Positions 36,967 through 45,745 of a stretch of DNA of 64,000 nt are shown in pieces (the stretch's first letter is position 1; every line of letters begins with the position of its first letter). Both the position numbers and the translations under genes were made by a program. The stretch is from Chitinophagales bacterium (GTDB lineage: Bacteria; Bacteroidota; Bacteroidia; Chitinophagales; JADJOU01): the NCBI GenBank assembly GCA_016787225.1, contig JAEUUY010000008.1, positions 1 through 64,000 on the forward strand, in the 5' to 3' direction. The notes under the pieces are model-generated. The model was given only the letters and a program-made list of their open reading frames with translations. It was not told where the DNA came from and made no database searches.

Positions 36967-37942
36967 TCTGCGGACTATGAAATACGTTGAGGTAAATAGA
37001 GTAGAACATGAAATTGCGTATTTTAGCAAAACCATGGTCTTTGGACACGAATTCAAAACTTCTTCTCATATTTTCTTTAATTGCAGGCATTAATGATAAA
37101 GAATGTAGAACCTTTGATTCTGATCTTTTGCTAAAATACTGCAGTATAAATCGCAATATAAAAGGGAGAATGAGTGCCAATATAAGAAACCAAGTAAATG
37201 CCTTCAGAGCATAAATTGTCCAATGTACTTTGACAGAGGAGAAATAGAAAAATAGAAAGAAAAAAATCACGGAAAATGTCATGATAACCCATATAACCTT
37301 TTTATTGCCTCTCGGTTTTTCTGAAGGCAATTGTCTTTGATTTAATAGTATGGAGGAGTCTAGTTTAAATTTTTCTATACTACCAAGAAATGCATATGCC
37401 CAATGACCAATAATCAAAGCCCATATCGTGTAGATTCCGAAATAAATAGAGGTCAAACCAAATAAAAAGTTTTCTGTAAGTTGACGATTCTTAAAAAATT
37501 TATTTACCGTAATGCTGATTCCTTGTATTAACTCATCTCTAAATATAAGGTAAGCCATGAGTGGTTTCTGAATGGCATTTTCTAGCATAACTAGGATAGC
37601 GTAAAGCAAAATCGAAAGTCGATTGACACCAATAATTGAAAATATGAGAAGTGCTAAAATGCCTTGAAAACTAACGGCAACATAAGCACCCAATGGGCTA
37701 TGCGGACTGAGTGCAAATTTACATAAAAGTACAAGTCCTAGGCTACTGAGCATAGTTCTTGCATTTCCCTTAGAATATGCTGCGATAAAAACATTGATGA
37801 TAACGGAAATACCTCCTATCAAAAATCCTGTCATAGGAATATGCAAAAGATGCATCATTCCACCGAGACCGCCTTCGGCAAATGCCCATAAGTAGGTCAG
37901 TCGTAGAATAGTTTCTTTATGCTCTGAATATTTTTTTTCCAT
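36956..37942 (-). CDS. Unrecognised polytopic membrane protein, possibly transporter-like
   Basis: The 328-residue protein has an N-terminal block of about five or six membrane segments (about 15-180) with glycine-rich loops (AEGGLGGMMHLLHIPMTGFLIGG), a polar linker (about 190-215), and two more segments (about 216-265) followed by a basic cytoplasmic tail (about 266-328). The N-terminal block recalls the substrate-binding (S) component of ECF vitamin/metal transporters and the C-terminal part faintly recalls a T component, but I see no definite family motif. The tightly coupled P-loop protein downstream could be its energising partner. All of this is inference. Confidence 0.6.
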   Translation of the reverse strand: MEKKYSEHKETILRLTYLWAFAEGGLGGMMHLLHIPMTGFLIGGISVIINVFIAAYSKGNARTMLSSLGLVLLCKFALSPHSPLGAYVAVSFQGILALLIFSIIGVNRLSILLYAILVMLENAIQKPLMAYLIFRDELIQGISITVNKFFKNRQLTENFLFGLTSIYFGIYTIWALIIGHWAYAFLGSIEKFKLDSSILLNQRQLPSEKPRGNKKVIWVIMTFSVIFFFLFFYFSSVKVHWTIYALKAFTWFLILALILPFILRFILQYFSKRSESKVLHSLSLMPAIKENMRRSFEFVSKDHGFAKIRNFMFYSIYLNVFHSPQNEQ

Positions 37943-38522
37943 ACATCCATAAATTGTAAATCATTAAGAGTGGTGAAAATATAAACACAATGAAGTTCAA
38001 AATCATAGCCACCGCTAGATGCAGAATTAATTTACAAATTTCACTTATTTTCGGTAGTGATGCGCTTGGTAAAGGGTCTAATCCAATTAGGGTTTTAATT
38101 TCTTCTATGGTTGACTGCTTCAATTTTGTAACAGTTATGCATTGTTGATATAAATTGCTAGTCCTACAACCTATTATAAATGCCTTGAATGTCGGCTTAG
38201 GGTATATGAGAATACCTGCGACTAAACCTCCCGAGTTTAGCAAATAAGCAGCAAAATAATTCATGCATCCTGATGCGATTTCCCAAGCTGCAATCTCAAA
38301 TTCACCCAGCAGTTCACTCTTATAGCCAGTCAATAAGTGATGTATATCATGACGCAAAACTGCTTTTCTTCTATTATCCCAATTGGGAATATAAATCTTG
38401 AAAAAACTAAAAATTTCTAGAGTAACATAACTCAATTGATTCCCACCTTCAGCGCCAAGGTTATAGTCGTAGTAAAATTTTTCAAGATGGTCGGAAATAG
38501 TTTTTTGCATAATTTTATTCAA
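37917..38522 (-). CDS. Coq4-like metal-binding protein with C-terminal membrane segment
   Basis: The 201-residue protein carries H58-D59-x-x-H62-x11-E74, the metal-binding motif that defines the Coq4 family of ubiquinone biosynthesis, in the sequence RHDIHHLLTGY...GEFEIAAWE. A hydrophobic helix near residues 165-190 could anchor it to the inner membrane, and the rest is helical as in Coq4. Bacteroidota normally use menaquinone, so a ubiquinone role is unlikely; an unknown reaction on a polyprenyl or lipid substrate is possible. It overlaps the preceding TonB-C-like gene by 4 bases and the following membrane gene by 26. Confidence 0.6.
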   Translation of the reverse strand: MNKIMQKTISDHLEKFYYDYNLGAEGGNQLSYVTLEIFSFFKIYIPNWDNRRKAVLRHDIHHLLTGYKSELLGEFEIAAWEIASGCMNYFAAYLLNSGGLVAGILIYPKPTFKAFIIGCRTSNLYQQCITVTKLKQSTIEEIKTLIGLDPLPSASLPKISEICKLILHLAVAMILNFIVFIFSPLLMIYNLWMYGKKIFRA

Positions 38523-38944
38523 TAATGGGATATTAAAATTGGAAGTTCAAACTCGCAATCTACGGTTTTACCATTAACTATTTCAGGCTTCCATCTTGGC
38601 ATTTTTTCAATTAAATTTTTAACTTCATTAATTATTGAAACATTTTTTGAAAGATTTACTTCTTTAAATTTAGCATAACCATCTCTTTTTACAACGAAAC
38701 AAATTATAATTCTCGTTGGCTTTATCTCACCTGAATCAAAACTCAGTTTCGTATAATTGAAATTTTCTCTAGTAAAATCAATTAATGCGCTATCCCCACC
38801 TGGAAACTCTAGGGCGATAGGGTATGGCCCACATACTATGATGTCCCCTTTCTTAGTTTTTTGCTTTGTTTTACTACTCTTCTTCTGAGCATTCAAGTCA
38901 ATAGAAATAAATATAATAAGAAAAAATAAAAAACCAAACCTCAT
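38519..38944 (-). CDS. Secreted TonB C-terminal-domain-like protein
   Basis: The 141-residue protein has a signal peptide (cleavage after LNAQ near 20), a basic lysine stretch, and a C-terminal domain like that of TonB energy transducers: FPGGDSALIDFTRENFNY, then IICFVVKRDGYAKF, and MPRWKPEIVNGKTVDCEFELPI. Such stand-alone TonB-C domains are numerous in Bacteroidota and usually lack a known function. It is the first gene of the 38.9-34.7 kb run. The 130 bases before it consist of repeated words and show no clear promoter. Confidence 0.7.
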   Translation of the reverse strand: MRFGFLFFLIIFISIDLNAQKKSSKTKQKTKKGDIIVCGPYPIALEFPGGDSALIDFTRENFNYTKLSFDSGEIKPTRIIICFVVKRDGYAKFKEVNLSKNVSIINEVKNLIEKMPRWKPEIVNGKTVDCEFELPILISHY

Positions 38945-38956
38945 TCAATAATTTAT

Positions 38957-39060
38957 TAGCCACAAAGAAACAAAGTCACAGAGCAATACATCTGCAAATT
39001 CTCACATTATCACATCACCACATAATCACATTCCAATTTTCAAATCGAATAATTTTCAAA
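38957..39060. repeat. Dispersed intergenic repeats (CACAAAG, CACATTATCACATCACC, TTTTCAAAT words)
   Basis: The interval between the ccmE and TonB-C-like genes is built of short repeated words: CCACAAAGAAACAAAGTCACAG, CACATTATCACATCACCACA, and several TTTTCAAAT units. No gene is visible. The CACAAAG part is the complement of the TTTGTG words found near 2252-2281 and 34660. Confidence 0.5.
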
Positions 39061-39076
39061 TTAATCTATTTTCAAA

Positions 39077-39466
39077 TCAACTTTTCACTTCCTTATTCTC
39101 ATCCACATATTTACTTGGACATTTCATGAGGATTTGACTAGCTTTGAAATGGTCATCCTCATAACTTCCTGCTACCACTATCTTTTCTGTTTGGTCAAAG
39201 CCATCAGGTTTGGTGCCTTTATGAATCACTTTAGACTCTACACCCTTTTCATCGACCATATAGAATTCAAAATGATTGGCATCTATTTGCGGATTATAGG
39301 TCTGAGGCTTCGATTTATTCAATCGACCTACAATGTGGTATTCCGTTGAGGCATTATCCATTGCCGTATCGAAGTCAGCGTAGGTAGAGTATTCATCACT
39401 TTTAGTGAAAATAAATCCGATAGCTATGGCTATGATGATAAGTCCTATGATATGTATTTTTTTCAT
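39077..39466 (-). CDS. ccmE: Cytochrome c maturation protein CcmE (CxxxY type)
   Basis: The 129-residue periplasmic heme chaperone has an N-terminal membrane anchor (about 3-20) and an OB-fold domain: STYADFDTAM, YHIVGRLNK, FEFYMVDEKG, EKIVVAGSYEDDHFKASQILMKCPSKY. The heme-binding histidine of the classical HxxxY motif is replaced by cysteine in C-P-S-K-Y, the CxxxY form known from some other bacteria and archaea. It should bind heme covalently for delivery to apocytochromes, for example the di-heme peroxidase at 13.3 kb. The start at 39466 (MKKIHIIG) is chosen because the longer frame adds a hydrophilic stretch before the anchor. No other ccm gene is in the window. Confidence 0.85.
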   Translation of the reverse strand: MKKIHIIGLIIIAIAIGFIFTKSDEYSTYADFDTAMDNASTEYHIVGRLNKSKPQTYNPQIDANHFEFYMVDEKGVESKVIHKGTKPDGFDQTEKIVVAGSYEDDHFKASQILMKCPSKYVDENKEVKS

Positions 39467-39536
39467 AAATTGAAGCCTTTCTTGTTTATTAATTTGTAAT
39501 TGCTTAATCTGCCCTCTTGTCAATGAATTCGATTCT

Positions 39537-41165
39537 CTAATTTTCCAAAAACGGATATTTATAGTCCACAGGCGGATTAAATGTTTCCTTAATTGTTCTC
39601 ACTGAGACCCATCTCAACAGATTGAGTTTAGAGCCAGCTTTGTCATTGGTGCCACTAGCTCTAGCACCGCCAAATGGCTGTTGACCTACGACAGCCCCCG
39701 TTGGCTTATCATTGATGTAGAAATTGCCTGCCGAATTTTTCAATGCTTCAGTCATTTCTTCTATCGCATATCTGCACTGAGAGAAGATGGCACCTGTCAA
39801 GGCATAAGGCGAGGTCTGATCGGCTATTTTCAGAGTTTCTCTCCATTTTTCATCTTCATAAACATAAATGGTTAATACTGGTCCGAAAATTTCTTCGCAC
39901 ATCGTAGTGTATTGAGGATTTTTTGCCAGAATGATAGTCGGCTCCACGAAATAGCCTTTCGATTTATCATATCCACCTCCCAAGATAATTTCGGCATCAC
40001 CAGACTTTTTTGCTGCTTCGATATAGTTTACAATATTGTCAAAGGAAGCTTCATCTATCACTGCATTCACAAAATTGGAGGTGTCTTCTACCGTACCCAT
40101 TTTGATTTCTTTCAAATCTCTAGTTAAGTTTGATTTCACCGTATCCCAAAGTGAAGAAGGACAATACGCTCTCGAAGCAGCGCTACATTTCTGACCTTGG
40201 TATTCAAATGCCCCTCGAGTCAAGGCAGTAGAAAAGGCATGTACATCTGCTTTCGGGTGAGCAAACACAAAATCTTTGCCACCTGTCTCACCTACAACCC
40301 TTGGATATGATTTATAGTTATTGATATTATCTCCAATTGCTTTCCACATACCATTAAATACACCCGTAGAACCTGTAAAATGAACCCCTGCGAAGTCTCT
40401 ATGCTTGAAGCAAACTTCACCGACATCTTTTCCACCAGAAAATACCAAATTGATCACACCATCAGGCATGCCCGCTTCCATAAATAATTTCATAAGGAAA
40501 TGAGCAGAGTAGATTTGAGAATTAGCACACTTCCATACAACGGTATTGCCCATCATAGCAGCGCTAGAAGGCAGGTTGCCAGCGATAGCGGTAAAGTTGA
40601 ATGGAGTGACTGCCAATACAAAGCCTTCAAGTGGTCGGTATTCTAGTCTATTCCACATACCATCAGGACTGTAGGGTTGTTCACCATATATTTCGGCTGC
40701 GAATTCTACATTAAAATGCAAAAAATCTATCAATTCACAGGCAGCATCGATTTCAGCTTGAAATACATTTTTACTCTGAGCCAGTATGGTAGCAGCGAGT
40801 ACGGTGTTTCTATATTTCGTCCGCAATAAATCTCCAGCCTTCATAAATATAGCCAATCGTTGTTCCCACCGCATAGCTGCCCACTTCTCTTTAGCAGCTA
40901 GAGCTGCCTCGATAGCTTGCTCTACATGCTTGGCTGTGCCTTTGGACGCATGACCAAGAGTGTGGGTATGCTCATGGGGAGGACTCAGTCTTATTTTATC
41001 TTCAGTAAATACTTCCTTGCCTCCTATAATCATAGGTACTTCGATAGTTTCTTTTTTCAGTCGTGAAATTTCAGCAAGCAAGGCTGTGCGCTCTGCACTG
41101 CCTTTGGCGTATGCTCTTACGGGTTCGTTTTTGGCAGCTGGTACTTTGTAAAATCCTAATGACAT
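39537..41165 (-). CDS. pruA: 1-pyrroline-5-carboxylate dehydrogenase
   Basis: The 542-residue aldehyde dehydrogenase oxidises glutamate semialdehyde (pyrroline-5-carboxylate) to glutamate with NAD, the second step of proline degradation. Motifs are VETGGKDF-like GETGGKDFVFAHP, the catalytic cysteine C327 in YQGQKCSAASRAYC, and FGGARASGTNDKAG near the end. Length matches the family (about 540). Proline dehydrogenase, the first step, is encoded separately at 56831-58012, so the two enzymes are not fused as in PutA. Confidence 0.93.
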   Translation of the reverse strand: MSLGFYKVPAAKNEPVRAYAKGSAERTALLAEISRLKKETIEVPMIIGGKEVFTEDKIRLSPPHEHTHTLGHASKGTAKHVEQAIEAALAAKEKWAAMRWEQRLAIFMKAGDLLRTKYRNTVLAATILAQSKNVFQAEIDAACELIDFLHFNVEFAAEIYGEQPYSPDGMWNRLEYRPLEGFVLAVTPFNFTAIAGNLPSSAAMMGNTVVWKCANSQIYSAHFLMKLFMEAGMPDGVINLVFSGGKDVGEVCFKHRDFAGVHFTGSTGVFNGMWKAIGDNINNYKSYPRVVGETGGKDFVFAHPKADVHAFSTALTRGAFEYQGQKCSAASRAYCPSSLWDTVKSNLTRDLKEIKMGTVEDTSNFVNAVIDEASFDNIVNYIEAAKKSGDAEIILGGGYDKSKGYFVEPTIILAKNPQYTTMCEEIFGPVLTIYVYEDEKWRETLKIADQTSPYALTGAIFSQCRYAIEEMTEALKNSAGNFYINDKPTGAVVGQQPFGGARASGTNDKAGSKLNLLRWVSVRTIKETFNPPVDYKYPFLEN

Positions 41166-41256
41166 AGTTTAATATATTTAAAATTCGATTAATTCAAAAT
41201 TAAAGGATAAAATTAGAGGATAAACCTAAATTCAATATTTAAGAATTGATAAAATC

Positions 41257-41880
41257 CTATTTTCTGCGCCATTGAATATTATAATACGTAGCATAGATAC
41301 TGCCAATAATCGTAGGGGTAAACCACGACCAATACCCAGGTAAAACTTCATTTACAACCAAAAATGCCGTCACAGCAGCTATGTAGCCACCAGATATCTT
41401 ATTGATATGGTGTTTTATCCTCTCCTTTTTATACTTTTCGAAATCCTTAAATGCCCTTAAATCCCTTACTCCAGCTAAAAGACCAAAAATGCCAAACACA
41501 GTCAATACTATATTTACCTCGCCATTTACGATAATTGGAAGTCCTATCATGAGGGAACAATTCAGTATCAGTCCAATAGCTAGGATTTTATCAATTGTTA
41601 TATTGAAACTAGGCTTCAAAACCTTTAGACATCTTCGACCACTAATGACACTATACAGACTAAAGACACCTATTCCGAACAAAAAAGGGCTGAAATGAGA
41701 GGGAATTAGCGCTATGCCTAGAGAAATCAGGACTGAAGCCACCATAGTATGATGAAAAACGGAACCAGATTTCTTGTGAATTTTACTGCCTTTGACCGTA
41801 AATGCCGCCACGAGACCTGCTATTAAGGCTGCTCCCCCAAGGCTCGCATGTAGATAAATGAGAAATTTTGGAATATCCAT
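41257..41880 (-). CDS. DUF2306-like membrane protein
   Basis: The 207-residue protein has six to seven membrane segments and histidines at helix ends: YLHASLGGAALIAGL, HKKSGSVFHHTM and KHHINKISGGYIAAVTAF. This pattern matches a Bacteroidota membrane-protein group related to DUF2306, for which heme or metal binding has been suggested. I do not know a function. It stands alone, divergent from mreB. Confidence 0.65.
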   Translation of the reverse strand: MDIPKFLIYLHASLGGAALIAGLVAAFTVKGSKIHKKSGSVFHHTMVASVLISLGIALIPSHFSPFLFGIGVFSLYSVISGRRCLKVLKPSFNITIDKILAIGLILNCSLMIGLPIIVNGEVNIVLTVFGIFGLLAGVRDLRAFKDFEKYKKERIKHHINKISGGYIAAVTAFLVVNEVLPGYWSWFTPTIIGSIYATYYNIQWRRK

Positions 41881-41956
41881 GATTCAAGTTTTAATAGTAA
41901 AAATAATGTTTAATTTTGGACTATAAAAAATAAATAGTTTATTCGGCGAATTACTA

Positions 41957-41964
41957 TAAATTTG
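41957..41964 (+). promoter_or_regulatory. Candidate -7 promoter element (TAAATTTG) of mreBCD
   Basis: A TAnnTTTG octamer 42 bases before the mreB ATG, in the region divergent from the membrane protein gene. Confidence 0.5.
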
Positions 41965-42005
41965 TGCTCTTATATTAGTTTTAGACACCAGAAGATATAT
42001 TTTGA

Positions 42006-43034
42006 ATGAAATTATTTAGTTTTCTTACCCAAGAAATAGCCATAGATTTAGGAACCGCAAATACCATCATAATGCATAATGATAAGGTGGTGGTAGATCA
42101 GCCTTCTATGGTGGCCATAGATAAAATTACGGACAAGGTTATTGCTATAGGCGAAAAAGCGCGCCAAATGCAAGGGAAAGAGCATAGGAATTTAGAGGTT
42201 GTTAAACCGCTTAAAGACGGAGTTATAGCTAATTTCCATGCGGCTGAAAACATGATAAGAGGGATGATTGGGATTATTTCGAAGACGAATTTCTTACAAT
42301 TACCCCCAAATTATAAAATGGTAATCTGTATTCCTTCTGGTATCACAGAGGTTGAATTGAGAGCGGTAAAAGAAAGTGCGGAACGTGCAGGTGGAAAGGA
42401 AGTGAAATTGATTTATGAGCCTATGGCTGCTGCTATAGGTATAGGTATAGACGTCAAAGAGCCAGAAGGTAATATGATTGTCGATATAGGAGGAGGAACC
42501 ACAGAAATCGCTGTTATCGCTCTTTCAGGTATTGTGTGTGATCAGTCCATTCGCCTTGCAGGAGATCAATTGACTAAGGATATTATGGATTATATGAAAA
42601 CCCAGCATAATCTGAATATCGGAGAGCCTACTGCAGAGTTAGTCAAGAAAAATGTAGGGTCTGCATTGACACACTTAGACAATCCTCCACCAGAGTATCC
42701 TGTTCAAGGAAGAGATAACGTAATGGGTATTCCTAAGCAAATCATTATTTCATATCATGAAATAGCAGATGCCTTAGATAAATCAATTCAAAAGATAGAA
42801 GAGTCGATTTTGAAGGCTTTGGAGTCTACTCCACCTGAACTAGCTGCAGATATTTTTAGAACAGGCATATATTTAACGGGCGGAGGAGCCTTGTTGAGAG
42901 GATTAGATAAGAGATTAAGTGAAAAAACCAAATTGAAGGTGCATGTAGCCGATGATCCTTTATTGGCTGTAGCAAGAGGGACCAACATTGCCCTAAAAAA
43001 TATGGAAAATTTCGCAGCAGTACTCAAGAACTAA
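42006..43034 (+). CDS. mreB: Rod shape-determining protein MreB
   Basis: The 342-residue actin-like ATPase polymerises beneath the inner membrane and guides cell-wall synthesis. The start LTQEIAIDLGTANTIIM holds phosphate loop 1. VDIGGGTTEIAVIAL is phosphate loop 2, and GIYLTGGGALLRGLDKRL the adenosine segment. Length is standard. First gene of an mreB-mreC-mreD operon, 18 bases before mreC. Confidence 0.96.
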   Translation: MKLFSFLTQEIAIDLGTANTIIMHNDKVVVDQPSMVAIDKITDKVIAIGEKARQMQGKEHRNLEVVKPLKDGVIANFHAAENMIRGMIGIISKTNFLQLPPNYKMVICIPSGITEVELRAVKESAERAGGKEVKLIYEPMAAAIGIGIDVKEPEGNMIVDIGGGTTEIAVIALSGIVCDQSIRLAGDQLTKDIMDYMKTQHNLNIGEPTAELVKKNVGSALTHLDNPPPEYPVQGRDNVMGIPKQIIISYHEIADALDKSIQKIEESILKALESTPPELAADIFRTGIYLTGGGALLRGLDKRLSEKTKLKVHVADDPLLAVARGTNIALKNMENFAAVLKN

Positions 43035-43052
43035 TAGGTATATCAGGGTTCT

Positions 43053-43910
43053 ATGGGGAATATTATATTTATCTTTCAAAGAGCATTTCCATTTTTAGTT
43101 TTTATACTGCTTCAGTCAATTGCTTTTTATATCATTTTTAAGTATAATGACTATCATCAATCGAATTTTATCAGTAGATCAAATTATTTAGCAGCTAGTT
43201 TTAATGAGAAGCTTTCAAGTTTAACTAGCTTCGTTAATATGCCCAAGCACAATGAATCTCTAATAAAAGAAAATGCGAAATTAAGAGAAGAGATATACAA
43301 GATTTCTAAATTTATTAATACTATTCGTGGGGATTCTACAGGTGAAAAGATCGGGATATTGCTGCCTCCTTCCACAAGGGTTGTATCAGGAAAAGTTGTC
43401 AGTAATTCTATAGCTAGTTTACGAAATTACGTTATAGTCAATAAGGGTATAAAGGACGGCATTAAAAAAGATATGTCTGCAATAAGTAATCTGGGACCTG
43501 TAGGCATAGTTATTGAAGTTACCGAGAATTATTGCTGCATTATGTCTATTTTGAACAAGGATGCCAATGTGAGTGTTCGCAATAGATCTACAAAAAATGT
43601 AGGACAATTGAGATGGAAAGGCGGAGATATAAAGACTGCTCTGTTAGAAGAGATTCCTAAACACATCAAGTTAAAAAAAGGTGAAATTATTGAAACAAGT
43701 GGTTACTCAAGTTATTATCCTGAAGGTATTCCAGTAGGAACAGTAGAAAAGTATTCTGAAGATAGTAAAAGTAATTTTGCTAATATTCAAGTGAAGCTCT
43801 ATAGCGATTTTTCAAAGCTGAAATATGTCTATCTTATAGAGAATATTGAACGTCCTGAAATTAGATCTCTTGAAGATACCATCATTAAAATTCAAAAACA
43901 GGAAAATTAA
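43053..43910 (+). CDS. mreC: Rod shape-determining protein MreC
   Basis: The 285-residue protein has one N-terminal membrane segment (about 12-32), a coiled-coil stretch (about 60-90; NESLIKENAKLREEIYKIS) and the beta-rich periplasmic domain with VVSNSIASLRNYVIVNKG and a late IIETSGYSSYYPEGIPVG motif, both typical of MreC. It links MreB filaments to the cell-wall synthesis machinery. Its last base overlaps the first of mreD. Confidence 0.92.
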   Translation: MGNIIFIFQRAFPFLVFILLQSIAFYIIFKYNDYHQSNFISRSNYLAASFNEKLSSLTSFVNMPKHNESLIKENAKLREEIYKISKFINTIRGDSTGEKIGILLPPSTRVVSGKVVSNSIASLRNYVIVNKGIKDGIKKDMSAISNLGPVGIVIEVTENYCCIMSILNKDANVSVRNRSTKNVGQLRWKGGDIKTALLEEIPKHIKLKKGEIIETSGYSSYYPEGIPVGTVEKYSEDSKSNFANIQVKLYSDFSKLKYVYLIENIERPEIRSLEDTIIKIQKQEN

Positions 43911-44425
43911 TGAATAGTAAATGGACTAACCTAATATTCATAGGCATAGTTATTACGCTATTGCAGCTATTTTTTTCGAATAGTATTAGTTTTTATGGTT
44001 TATTCAATCCAAAAATATATCCAGTTTTTCTACTATTATTACCTAGAGATATTAAACCAGCATTCTATATGCTTATTGGTTTTTTCTATGGATCTATTAT
44101 TGATATCTTTTGTAATACTTATGGATTCGGTATTGCTTCATCTGTATTTATCACATTTATTCGACCCTACGCTTTAGCTTTAATTTATAACAAATCTCCA
44201 GAAGAAGAAAGTGAGATTAGTGTGAAAATACAAGGCGAGAATTTTGTATTTTTATATCTGTTTATCGGTTTGGTACTATTTCACCTTTTTTATTTTTTTG
44301 TGGAATTGGGAGAAATAGCTAATGTGTTATACATAGCCTTGAAATCATTATTGAGTGCATCTTTGGCTATAGTTCTATACGCTATTTTTTATATGATGGT
44401 ATATCGTCTGCCAAAGAAAAAATAA
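43910..44425 (+). CDS. mreD: Rod shape-determining protein MreD
   Basis: The 171-residue hydrophobic protein has about five membrane segments and the MreD-type FLLLLPRDIKPAFYMLIGFFYG-like region with a conserved aspartate in the following DIF. Sequence conservation in this family is low, so the call rests on order after mreB and mreC, length and topology. Stop-start overlap with mreC is one base. Confidence 0.85.
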   Translation: MNSKWTNLIFIGIVITLLQLFFSNSISFYGLFNPKIYPVFLLLLPRDIKPAFYMLIGFFYGSIIDIFCNTYGFGIASSVFITFIRPYALALIYNKSPEEESEISVKIQGENFVFLYLFIGLVLFHLFYFFVELGEIANVLYIALKSLLSASLAIVLYAIFYMMVYRLPKKK

Positions 44426-44450
44426 TTGCAATTATTCTATTTCAAGTTAT

Positions 44451-45740
44451 ATGAGCGATAAGTTTAATAGTGAGAGTTATTTAAAAATGGAGTTGCTTAG
44501 ATTCACCACTGCAGGGAGTGTAGATGATGGAAAAAGCACCTTGATAGGTAGATTACTTTATGATTCTAAATCCATTTTTCAAGATCAGATTGACGCTATT
44601 GAACGAATAAGTATACGCAAAGGTGAAGAGAAACTAAATCTAGCATATTTCACCGATGGACTTAAAGCAGAGTTAGAGCAGGGAATAACTATTGATGTCG
44701 CATATCGTTATTTTGCTACACCCAGACGAAAGTTTATCATAGCAGATACTCCAGGTCACATACAGTATACCAGAAATATGGTGACAGGAGCTTCTACTGC
44801 AAATCTCGCTATCATTTTAGTTGATGCAAGAAAAGGTATCATTGAGCAAACGAAAAGACATTCTTTGATAGCCTCACTGTTAGGAATACCGCACCTCGCT
44901 ATTTGTATAAATAAAATGGATCTTGTTGAATGGGATGAATCTGTGTATGATAATATCCGGGAAGCATACAAAGAGTTTGCTTCTAAGCTATCCATTCGAG
45001 ACGTTCATTTTATTCCTATTTCAGCTCTTCATGGAGATAATATAGTACATAAGTCTGAGAACATGCCTTGGTATGAGGGAACCACACTTATGTATCTTTT
45101 AGAGAATATTCATATAGCGAATGACCAGAATATGGTTGATGCTAGATTCGCTGTGCAAGGTGTTATAAGACCTCAGTCCGACAAATTCCATGATTATAGG
45201 GCATTTTCAGGTAGAATGCTCGGTGGAATTTTAAGAAGAGGTGATAAAGTCACTATTTATCCTTCAGGTTTTTCGAGCACGATTAAATCGATACATCATG
45301 GTGAAAAAGAAATAGAAGAAGGCTTTGTACCTCAATCTATTTCTATTCAGCTCGAAGATGAAATAGATATATCGAGAGGAGATATGATATTGCGTGAAAA
45401 CAATGTGCCAAAACGAGGTCAGGATATAGAGGCTATGATATGCTGGATGGGTGACAAACCATTGCAACCAATGCAAAAATATGTTTTGAAGCATACCACT
45501 AAAGATGTCAAAGCCATGGTGAAAGCTATACAATACAAAATGGATATCAATAATCTTAGCCGAATTCCTGATACAACTAGTTTAAATATGAATGATATTG
45601 GAAGAGTAATACTGCGTTGTACTTCAGATCTGTTTTATGATGCCTATATTAAAAACAGAAATACAGGGAGTTTTATCCTAGTAGATGAAGCAAGCAATGT
45701 GACAGTAGGTGCAGGAACCATCATTGATTCTGCTAGCTAG
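44451..45740 (+). CDS. cysN: CysN-type GTPase (sulfate adenylyltransferase large subunit), without CysD
   Basis: The 429-residue protein is an EF-Tu-like GTPase: G1 GSVDDGKST near residues 23-31, the ADTPGH G3 and NKMD G4 motifs, then two beta-barrel domains. The switch region GLKAELEQGITIDVAYRYF is diagnostic for CysN/NodQ. With CysD it drives ATP sulfurylation of sulfate. The catalytic partner CysD, normally adjacent, is not found in the window, nor are other sulfate genes. It sits 25 bases after mreD, where mrdA and rodA would often follow in related genomes. Confidence 0.88.
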   Translation: MSDKFNSESYLKMELLRFTTAGSVDDGKSTLIGRLLYDSKSIFQDQIDAIERISIRKGEEKLNLAYFTDGLKAELEQGITIDVAYRYFATPRRKFIIADTPGHIQYTRNMVTGASTANLAIILVDARKGIIEQTKRHSLIASLLGIPHLAICINKMDLVEWDESVYDNIREAYKEFASKLSIRDVHFIPISALHGDNIVHKSENMPWYEGTTLMYLLENIHIANDQNMVDARFAVQGVIRPQSDKFHDYRAFSGRMLGGILRRGDKVTIYPSGFSSTIKSIHHGEKEIEEGFVPQSISIQLEDEIDISRGDMILRENNVPKRGQDIEAMICWMGDKPLQPMQKYVLKHTTKDVKAMVKAIQYKMDINNLSRIPDTTSLNMNDIGRVILRCTSDLFYDAYIKNRNTGSFILVDEASNVTVGAGTIIDSAS

Positions 45741-45745
45741 ATCAT

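Noticed and set aside
36713-37214. Open frames of 126 and 68 codons on the plus strand across the NTPase and membrane-protein genes
   Set aside because: They lie antisense to a well-supported coupled gene pair and have no recognisable product.
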